This document shows, piece by piece, positions 26,090 through 32,953 of a stretch of DNA of 64,000 nt. This stretch comes from Pyxidicoccus sp. MSG2 (GTDB lineage Bacteria; Myxococcota; Myxococcia; Myxococcales; Myxococcaceae). The translations under genes were made by a program, and so were the position numbers. How positions within the stretch are numbered: position 1 is the first letter of the stretch; the number at the start of each line of letters is the position of its first letter. The notes beneath the pieces were generated by a model that worked only from the letters and a program-made list of their open reading frames with translations, ran no database searches and was not told the DNA's origin. Where the stretch lies: assembly GCF_026626705.1 (NCBI RefSeq), contig NZ_JAPNKC010000001.1:7892001-7956000 (forward strand), given 5' to 3'.

Positions 26090-27673
26090 ATGCCGGGACC
26101 GATTGGAAGCTTCAGGCAGTTCATCAACACCGTGCTGCCTTCGAACAACGGGGCCATCAACGCCCCGCAGCAGGGGCCCGCGGGCCCGCCGCAGCAGACG
26201 GGGGGCACCACTCCAGGGGGGAGCCTGTTCACCGACAGCTTCGGGGGGAGCGCGCCGGGAACCACGCAGCGCAACCCGCTGAACGTGCCGGACGCCGCCC
26301 CGTCCATGCCCAAGGGCCCGCTGGCGACCCTCTCCCGCGAGGCGAGCGCCAAGGGCTCGATGATGATTGGACCGGGCGGCATCTCCGGGTCGGCCACAAT
26401 CGAGGGCGGGGCGAAGATTGAAGCGGGCATCGTCTCGCTGTCGGTGGCCGCGTACACGCAGCTGGATGCGGGCTTCACGCGGACTCCCGGCACCACGACG
26501 TTCAGCGTGCAGGCCGAGGTCGGCGTGAAGGGGGAGCTGGAGGTGGATACGAAGTGGGCCTCTGGCAGCGTCACCGGCCAGACGGGAGTGCGGGGCGGCT
26601 ACGAGGTGACGCTGCCGACCGCGGCTGCCTCGGCCATCACCACACCCGAGCAGGCCGCCGCGCAGCTCAACCCCACGCTGCCGCAGAACCTGCCCGTTGG
26701 CGCCACCGTGACGCTCACCGGCGAGGCCTTCGCGGAGGCCGGGATGTCGCTGACGTTCAAGAACATTGCCGGCCTCTTCGACTTCACGGCGGGCCTCAGC
26801 GTCGAGCGGGCGAAGGGCATGGCCCTCTCTGTCTCCAAGCTGGACGACAAGACGGTCCGCGTCACCGTCGGCCCGACGGAGGCGGTGTCGCGCAACACCG
26901 AGGCCAGCTTCGGCCCGCTGGGCGTGTCCGACACGCTGTCGGTGAGCGGGCTGTCCGCGCGGCAGGTGGACTTCGACATCTCCCGGCCCGAGGGACTGGC
27001 GGCCTACAACCGCTTCCTCGCCACGGGAGAGCTGCCGAAGAACGACCCGGCGATGGGCACCTCCAACGCGGCCACGGTGGAGATTGCCTCCGAGTCGTTC
27101 TCCCGGGAGGTGACGATGCTCTTCGACCTGGGCGAGGCCACCATCGAGAGCGGCGAGTACGTCACCACGACCTACGACGCCGGCGGCCCGACGGAGTTCC
27201 AGTACACGGGTACCAAGGGGCCCGTCACCTTCACCGTCAGTGGCGAGTGGAAGGACCCCGAGGACCCGTCCGGGTACACCTATGCGGTGACGCTGCCGGA
27301 CCTGATGCCCGGCACCATCGAGGCCACGCAGGGCCTGTACCCGGGCGCAACGGGGAGCGGCGAGACGGTGTCGGTGTCCTTCACCAATGCCGAGGCCCAG
27401 CAGGTCCAGCAGATCGTGAAGGACTACATGGCGGCCATCGATTTGAACCAGGGCGCCAACGGCTTCCCGATGCCGACGGACGTGAAGAACGACGTCCTGC
27501 GGAGCGTCGCCGACGCCGCGACGCCCGAGGAGGCCATGGCCATCCTGCTGACGCCGACGGCAAACAACGACACCACCACGGTGATGTACCGGCTGCACGA
27601 GCTCGCCAACTTCGACCGCGACCACGGCAGCGGCGGGCCGATGCCGGGGACGATGACCCTGTTGCCGGAGTGA
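26090..27673 (+). CDS. Unknown 527-residue glycine- and threonine-rich protein
   Basis: No family recognised and no signal peptide. Residues 1-80 are a disordered Gly/Pro/Gln linker; 85-200 alternate small and hydrophobic residues with many Gly (G-S-A-T-I-E-G-G-A-K-I-E-A-G), suggesting beta-strands that could form a barrel or membrane-active sheet; the C-terminal 120 residues look helical and end in an acidic, His-containing stretch. A leaderless secretion route or a delivered effector is possible (inference). GAGGGGG lies 7 bases from the ATG at 26090. The region just upstream is unusually AT-rich (TTTAACTCGGTTTAATTC, 26013-26030) and may hold the promoter. It converges on the caspase-fusion gene with a 30-bp gap. 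Confidence 0.75.
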   Translation: MPGPIGSFRQFINTVLPSNNGAINAPQQGPAGPPQQTGGTTPGGSLFTDSFGGSAPGTTQRNPLNVPDAAPSMPKGPLATLSREASAKGSMMIGPGGISGSATIEGGAKIEAGIVSLSVAAYTQLDAGFTRTPGTTTFSVQAEVGVKGELEVDTKWASGSVTGQTGVRGGYEVTLPTAAASAITTPEQAAAQLNPTLPQNLPVGATVTLTGEAFAEAGMSLTFKNIAGLFDFTAGLSVERAKGMALSVSKLDDKTVRVTVGPTEAVSRNTEASFGPLGVSDTLSVSGLSARQVDFDISRPEGLAAYNRFLATGELPKNDPAMGTSNAATVEIASESFSREVTMLFDLGEATIESGEYVTTTYDAGGPTEFQYTGTKGPVTFTVSGEWKDPEDPSGYTYAVTLPDLMPGTIEATQGLYPGATGSGETVSVSFTNAEAQQVQQIVKDYMAAIDLNQGANGFPMPTDVKNDVLRSVADAATPEEAMAILLTPTANNDTTTVMYRLHELANFDRDHGSGGPMPGTMTLLPE

Positions 27674-27703
27674 GCTTCCAGGGGAGGAGGGCTGGCGAGG
27701 CTT

Positions 27704-30592
27704 TCAGCGGCCCAGTCGCGCCAGCTTCTCCTTCACGGTGTCCGAGGCGGGGCCGTTGGGCAGGAGCGCGAGGTAGCGCCCATATGCCTTCGCCGCGTCC
27801 GGCTTACGGCCCAGCTTGTCGTACGCGTCGCCCAGGTTGAGGAAGGCCACCGCGCGCTGCGGGTCCAGCTCCAGCGTCTTCTCCAGCCACTTCACCGCCT
27901 CGGCGTACTCGCCCCGGCGGAAGTGGACGAAGCCCACGTTGTTGGTGGCCTGCGCGTCCTTCGGGTCCAGGCGCGCGGCGGCCTGGAACTCGGCCAGGGC
28001 CTCCTCGTAGCGCTTCTCGCGGTAGAGCGTCATGCCGCGGTCGCCGCGGCGGCGGGCCTCTTCCTGGGGCGTGGCGGCCGGCACCGGCGTGGCCGCCACG
28101 GTGGTCGCGGTGCCGGCGTCCTGCAGTTGTGACAGCTGGCTCTTCGCCGCCTCCAGCTCGCGCGCCAGGGCCTGGTTGCGCGCCGTCTTCGCGGCGATTT
28201 CGGAGCGCACGCGCTCCAGTTCCGCATTGAGTTGGATGGCCTCGGTGTCGAGCTGCTCGGAGCTCTCGCTGAGGAACTCGCCCTCGTGGGACAGCTCGAG
28301 GACGAACTCGCCGCCCTCGCTGCCGGGCATGCTGCCGAAGGCGGGCGTCTGCTTCGACAGTGAGGACACGGTGGGGCCCACGTACGCGGCCAGTTCAGAC
28401 GCGGTGACGTAGCCGTCGGTGTTGAGGTCCGCCTGCCCCTCCATGCCCTGGAGCAGCGTCCACGTGAAGATGGAGTGCCCGTTGGGGCCCTGGTCCGCCA
28501 CCTGCTCGTCGGCGCCGCCCGCGGTGAGTACCTGGCGCACGCTCCGCCGCGTCACCTCCTGGAGGTACTTGCGCACGTCGCCGCCCGTCGGAGCCCCGCC
28601 GCGCGTCAGCGCCAGGCCGCTGTAGCAGGCGTCCATGACGAAGAAGGCGTGCTTGGCGGGCATGGCCTCGCTGATGTCCTGGAAGTTGGTCATCGAGATG
28701 GCCGTGCTCTGGTAGTTGGACGTGTCCGCGTCCACCGGGACGATGTAGCCGAGGCTCTTCCCGTTGGGCAGGCGGCGGGTGATGCCGTGGCCCGCGAAGA
28801 AGACGAAGACGCGGTCCTCGCGCTGCACCTTCTTCGGGTCCGCCAGCGAGTCCCCGAGCACGGAGAGGATGCGCTCGCGCGTGGCCTCCGCATCGAGCAG
28901 CACGGTGACGTTCTCCGGCTTGAAGCGGTACTTGCGCACGAGCAGGTCGCGCACGCCCTCCGCGTCGTTCACCGCGTAGGAGAGCTTGGGCCACTTCTGG
29001 TACGCGTTGATGCCGATGACCACCGCCCAGCTCTCGCGGTACAGCGCGGCGGGCGCGGGGGCGGGCGTGGCCACCGCGGGCACACCGCCGTCCGCCGGGT
29101 CGCCGACCATCTGCGTGCCGTCCCAGAGGACGAAGCGGTAGCCGCGCGTCTGGAGCGTCTCCAGGATGAGCGGGAGCGCCTCCGTCGTCTGGCTGTGCAC
29201 GTCGTGCAGGAGGATGACGCCGCGGCCGTTGGCCTCCACCTGCTGCACCACGCGGTTGGCGATGGAGGTGGGGATGGGGTCGCTCCAGTCGAGCGCATCC
29301 ACGTTCCACAGGAAGGCCCTGAGCTGCCGGGCCGCGAGGGCCGCGGCGACCTTCTCGTTGCGCGCGCCGTAGGGCGGACGGAAGAGGGCGATGCGGCTGT
29401 TCGTCACCTCCTCGATGATGCGCTTCGACTCGTCGATTTCCGTCTCCAGCCGCGCGTCGCTGAGCTTGGGCAGAAAGGCGTGCGTCAGCGAGTGGTTGGC
29501 GAGCAGGTGCCCTGCCTGGAGGATGCGCTCGGAGTACGCGGACGCCTCGGTGCGGTTGAGCGTGCCCGCGTCGCCCGCGCCCTTGCCGCGCACGGCGACG
29601 TTCTGCCCCACCTCGAAGAAGATGGACTTCACGCCGTACTTCTCCAGCGTGGCGAGGATGGACGGGGTGAACTTCGGGTGCGGGCCGTCGTCGAAGGTGA
29701 GCACCAGCGTCTTCGGCGGCAGCGAGTTGCCGGTGATGATGGCCGGGTCCTCCTTGCGCGGGCCCTTGCCGCGCATGCTCCCGTCCAGCGAGCCCAGCGT
29801 CTCGTCGAAGGACTTGAGGATGGACTCGCGGGTGAAGCGGCCCTTGAGGAAGGTGACGTAGGTCTCCCAGGCCTCGCGGCGCACGGCCATGCCGCGCGTG
29901 TCGAAGCGGCCGAAGACGGCCTGCATCTCCTTCTCGTAGAGGGCCTGGATGGCCTGGAGCGCGCGCTGGTCCTCCTCGACGCGGGCGAGCAGCGGCGCCT
30001 TCCACGCGGGCGCGGAGGGCAGGGCGGCGAGCGTGTCGCGCACCTCCGCCAGCGTGTCCTTGAAGGCGAGCTTGTCCGCGTCGTGCAGCTCGGCGTCCTT
30101 CTCCAGCCAGTCCAGGAACGCGGTGACGGGCGCGGGCTCGGTACCGGAAGTGAGCGCACCGTGCAGCCGCTCGCCGAGGGACTCCAGCGCGTGCCGATTC
30201 TCATCGAAGAGCATGCGCCCGACGATGGCCGCGCGCTCGCGGGTGTCCTCGTCCAGGGCGGCCTCGTCCGCGGCGAGGACGATGTTCTGCCGGTAGCGGG
30301 TGAGGATGCCGGCCAGCTCCTCACGCGTGGCCGCGTCGTCCTTCTCGGGGACGGCGGCGGTGCTCGTAGCCGGGGCCTGGGGCGCCGGGGTGGCGGCCGC
30401 GGGCGCGGCGGGCTCGGGCTTCGAGGCAGTGGCCGAAGCAGGCGCGGACGCCGAGCCCTTGCAGGCGACGAGGAGGAGCGCGGTGAGCCAGGGCAGGGCG
30501 CGGTGCCAGGGCTTCCGGCTCGCCGCGAGGCGGTGGGCGTCGGAGCGCGAGGCGTGGGGCCGGAGGAGGTCAGCGGAAGGACGGGTGCTCAT
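27704..30592 (-). CDS. Lipoprotein fusing polysaccharide deacetylase, caspase-like protease, EF-hand and TPR
   Basis: 962 residues. A long basic leader precedes lipobox L-L-V-A-C (Cys44) and an Ala/Pro linker; 90-280 is helical. Polysaccharide deacetylase (NodB homology, 295-490) has motif 1 F-D-D-G (300-303), metal ligands N-H-S-L-T-H (His367, His371), R-P-P-Y-G (405-409) and L-L-H-D (461-464), so the active site is complete. Caspase-like C14 domain (520-715): His602 in F-F-A-G-H-G and Cys656 in D-A-C-Y-S-G, both catalytic residues present. An EF-hand loop (722-733; D, N, D, Y, T, E at ligand positions) follows, then a coiled coil (780-825) and three TPRs (845-950). Predicted to sit on the periplasmic or surface side. 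Each domain is known; the combination is unusual. Confidence 0.93.
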   Translation of the reverse strand: MSTRPSADLLRPHASRSDAHRLAASRKPWHRALPWLTALLLVACKGSASAPASATASKPEPAAPAAATPAPQAPATSTAAVPEKDDAATREELAGILTRYRQNIVLAADEAALDEDTRERAAIVGRMLFDENRHALESLGERLHGALTSGTEPAPVTAFLDWLEKDAELHDADKLAFKDTLAEVRDTLAALPSAPAWKAPLLARVEEDQRALQAIQALYEKEMQAVFGRFDTRGMAVRREAWETYVTFLKGRFTRESILKSFDETLGSLDGSMRGKGPRKEDPAIITGNSLPPKTLVLTFDDGPHPKFTPSILATLEKYGVKSIFFEVGQNVAVRGKGAGDAGTLNRTEASAYSERILQAGHLLANHSLTHAFLPKLSDARLETEIDESKRIIEEVTNSRIALFRPPYGARNEKVAAALAARQLRAFLWNVDALDWSDPIPTSIANRVVQQVEANGRGVILLHDVHSQTTEALPLILETLQTRGYRFVLWDGTQMVGDPADGGVPAVATPAPAPAALYRESWAVVIGINAYQKWPKLSYAVNDAEGVRDLLVRKYRFKPENVTVLLDAEATRERILSVLGDSLADPKKVQREDRVFVFFAGHGITRRLPNGKSLGYIVPVDADTSNYQSTAISMTNFQDISEAMPAKHAFFVMDACYSGLALTRGGAPTGGDVRKYLQEVTRRSVRQVLTAGGADEQVADQGPNGHSIFTWTLLQGMEGQADLNTDGYVTASELAAYVGPTVSSLSKQTPAFGSMPGSEGGEFVLELSHEGEFLSESSEQLDTEAIQLNAELERVRSEIAAKTARNQALARELEAAKSQLSQLQDAGTATTVAATPVPAATPQEEARRRGDRGMTLYREKRYEEALAEFQAAARLDPKDAQATNNVGFVHFRRGEYAEAVKWLEKTLELDPQRAVAFLNLGDAYDKLGRKPDAAKAYGRYLALLPNGPASDTVKEKLARLGR

Positions 30593-30821
30593 GTGTGGGC
30601 AGAATCCGCCCGGAGCATGCCCGTCGAGGCCTGGGGACGCCAATCCGCGCGGACCCCACCGCCCTCTTGAGTAGGGAGAGGTGCTACCCGCTGCCGTCCC
30701 GCGCCCGCGTGCGGACGGGAAGGCGGGCAGCCAGCCGAGCGCCCATTGGGGGAAGGCCTGCCCATGCGCATCGTCTCCCAGGGGCTGCCGGGACGGGGAC
30801 TCGACTCGACAAGGGGGAGAC

Positions 30822-31670
30822 ATGGCGACGGGAGCACTGCGAGGACCCGACCTGCGACGCGTGACGCACGCGGGGCGGCAGGCCGGCAGGAGCGGCGTGG
30901 AGCTGGCGGCCCGGGTGGGCTACGCCGCCCGCGCGGCCGTCTACGCGGTGATTGGTGTGCTGGCGCTGATGCTGGCCCTGGGGCAAGGCGGCCGCGCAAC
31001 GGACCCGCGCGGCGCGGTGCTGGAGGTGGCGCGTCAGCCCTTCGGCTCGGTGCTGCTCGTCCTGCTCGGCCTGGGCCTGCTGGCCTTCGCCGTCTGGCGC
31101 TTCGTGCAGGCGGTGCTGGACGTGGAGGGCAAGGGCCGCTCCGGCAAGGGGCTCGTCGCGCGCGCCGTGCCGGCCATCAGCGGGGTGATTCACGCCAGCC
31201 TCGCGCTGTTCGCCTTCAACCTGCTGCGCGGCCATGCCAGCCGGGGCGGGGGTACGAAGAGCATGACGGCGGAGCTGATGTCGAAGCCCTTCGGCCAGGT
31301 GCTCGTGGGCGCGGTGGGCGTGGGGGTGATTGGCTTCGCCGTGTACCAGTTCAAGCAGGTGGTGAAGGGGAAGACGCTGGAGAAGCTGAGCCTGACGGGC
31401 CTGGCCGCGCGCCAGCGCACGTGGGTGGAGCGCATCAGCAAGGCCGGCGTGCTGGCCCGCGCGGTGGTGTTCCTGCTGGTGGGCACCTTCTTCATCCAGG
31501 CCGCCGTGGACGCGGACCCGGGCGAGGCGGGCGGCCTCGGTGAGGCGCTGGGCACGCTGGCGGCGCAGCCGTTCGGCCCGTGGCTGCTGGGCCTGGTGGC
31601 GCTCGGGCTGGTGGCCTACGCCGTCTACCAGCTCCTGGAGGCGCGCTACCGCCGCATCGCCACTCCGTGA
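30822..31670 (+). CDS. DUF1206 membrane protein
   Basis: 282 residues with six membrane helices arranged as three related two-helix units (about 30-105, 110-190, 200-280). Each unit has the pattern A-R-x-x-V-Y/F-x-x-x-G-x-x-A, a G/A-x-L-x-x-x-x-x-Q-P-F-G or K-P-F-G loop, and a second helix, which is the internal repeat that defines DUF1206. Function unknown; an integral inner-membrane protein. AAGGGGGAGA precedes the ATG by 3-5 bases. The gene runs divergently from the caspase fusion (229-bp gap) and is followed 74 bp later by OsmC. Confidence 0.9.
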   Translation: MATGALRGPDLRRVTHAGRQAGRSGVELAARVGYAARAAVYAVIGVLALMLALGQGGRATDPRGAVLEVARQPFGSVLLVLLGLGLLAFAVWRFVQAVLDVEGKGRSGKGLVARAVPAISGVIHASLALFAFNLLRGHASRGGGTKSMTAELMSKPFGQVLVGAVGVGVIGFAVYQFKQVVKGKTLEKLSLTGLAARQRTWVERISKAGVLARAVVFLLVGTFFIQAAVDADPGEAGGLGEALGTLAAQPFGPWLLGLVALGLVAYAVYQLLEARYRRIATP

Positions 31671-31744
31671 GGCGGTGACGGGAAGACTTGCCTCCCCGGA
31701 GGCCGGCGCATATCCAACGCGCGCCAGACCTCCTGGGAGGCGTC

Positions 31745-32230
31745 ATGTCGGGACACGAGCACCGCTACAAGGTGGCGTTGAAGTGGACGGGCAACACGGG
31801 CGCGGGGACCGCGAGCTACCGCGGCTACGAGCGCGCCCATGAGCTGAGCGTGGAGGGCAAGCCCGTGATTCCGGGCTCGTCCGACCCGACCTTCCGTGGA
31901 GACCCGAAGCGGTGGAACCCGGAGGAGCTGCTCGTGGCCTCGCTGTCGGCCTGTCACAAGCTCTGGTACCTGCACCTGTGCGCCACCGCCGGCGTGGTGG
32001 TGATGGACTACGTGGACGCGGCCGAGGGCCTCATGTCCGAGGACGCGGATGGCGGTGGCCGCTTCACCGGCGTGGTGCTGCGCCCGCGCGTCACGCTCGC
32101 CGCGGGCTCCGACCGGGAGAAGGCCCACGCGCTCCACCACGAAGCGCATGCGAAGTGCTTCATCGCCAACTCGGTCAACTTCCCCGTCACGCACGAGCCC
32201 ACCACGCTCCTCGCGTCAACGCGCGCGTAG
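31745..32230 (+). CDS. OsmC-family peroxiredoxin-like protein
   Basis: 161 residues. The OsmC/Ohr pattern is clear: N-P-E-E-L-L-V-A-S-L-S-A-C-H (58-71), with Cys70 in the position of the first redox cysteine, and H-A-K-C-F-I-A-N-S-V-N-F-P-V (136-149) giving the second, Cys138. Glu60 in the P-E-E segment is the usual partner residue. It likely reduces organic hydroperoxides using lipoyl-type thiols in the cytoplasm. GGGAGG lies 4 bases from the ATG. Possibly co-transcribed with the DUF1206 gene; converges on a small unknown gene 24 bp later. Confidence 0.93.
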   Translation: MSGHEHRYKVALKWTGNTGAGTASYRGYERAHELSVEGKPVIPGSSDPTFRGDPKRWNPEELLVASLSACHKLWYLHLCATAGVVVMDYVDAAEGLMSEDADGGGRFTGVVLRPRVTLAAGSDREKAHALHHEAHAKCFIANSVNFPVTHEPTTLLASTRA

Positions 32231-32254
32231 CGCGGGGGCGGGCGGTAGCGTGGG

Positions 32255-32623
32255 TCAGAGTCGGGGTTCGTAAGCAGCAACGGCCGGCAGCATCGCCTCG
32301 GGAGCCATCTGGGGCTGCGGGCGGACCAGCGCCGGGTAGGCTTCAACGGGGGCGGCACAGCCCACCACGAAGTCGGCGGCCTCGCGCAGCTTCGACAGCG
32401 CGAGGTCCGTGCAGTGGATGGTGATGATGGGAAGGAAGCCCGGCTCGCTCATCCACTTCACCGCGTCCGAGAGCTGGTGGGTGTCCAGGAAACCCATCAC
32501 GGCGTCTCGGAGGGCCCGTCCCTCGCTCGCCGCCATCTTGAGGACGTTCCGTCGGTCTCGCTGCGGCGCGGGGATGTAGGACTCCAACTCCTCGCGCGGC
32601 ATGATGATGGTCTCAATCCACAT
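32255..32623 (-). CDS. Small protein of unknown function
   Basis: 122 residues, no signal peptide, no recognised family. N-terminal half is amphipathic and charged (R-E-E-L-E-S-Y, R-D-R-R-N-V-L-K-M); the middle includes a hydrophobic core I-I-T-I-H-C-T-D and the C-terminus is Pro/Ala-rich with V-E-A-Y-P and A-Y-E-P-R. ATG 32623 has GGAGGCGC 5-7 bases upstream, a convincing ribosome site that supports it as a real gene rather than a chance frame. Convergent with OsmC and divergent from the STAND regulator. Confidence 0.65.
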   Translation of the reverse strand: MWIETIIMPREELESYIPAPQRDRRNVLKMAASEGRALRDAVMGFLDTHQLSDAVKWMSEPGFLPIITIHCTDLALSKLREAADFVVGCAAPVEAYPALVRPQPQMAPEAMLPAVAAYEPRL

Positions 32624-32953
32624 CGGAGCGCCTCCGGACGGCGGGCCCGATGACACCGTGGCGACTCCAGCAACGAGCCCCGGGCATCGGATGATGGCAG
32701 GCATGATGCGCGATTCGGCCGCGGTGGGTTTCACTCCCGGCGCCAATTCCTTCTGAGAAGGCGCCGCGTGTACGAAACTGGAGTGTGCACGCCTCGCACC
32801 CCGTTGCCGAAACGAGCCTCCGGTGCGGTACGTCCGGGGGCCCGGCCCCGCATGTATACGGGAGCCGACAGAGGCGCCTGACGAGCGGCCTTTCGGGCCC
32901 GTCAACGCTGTGACTGCCAGCGCGGGTCATTCCGGCCCTACAATGGTTCTCCA
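32624..32953. other. 330-bp divergent intergenic region, no gene seen
   Basis: Lies between the small unknown gene (minus) and the STAND-winged-helix gene (plus). TACAAT at 32939-32944 fits a -10 element placed so that transcription would begin almost at the ATG at 32954, which has no ribosome site. No clear -35 was found. Nothing else stands out. Confidence 0.5.
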
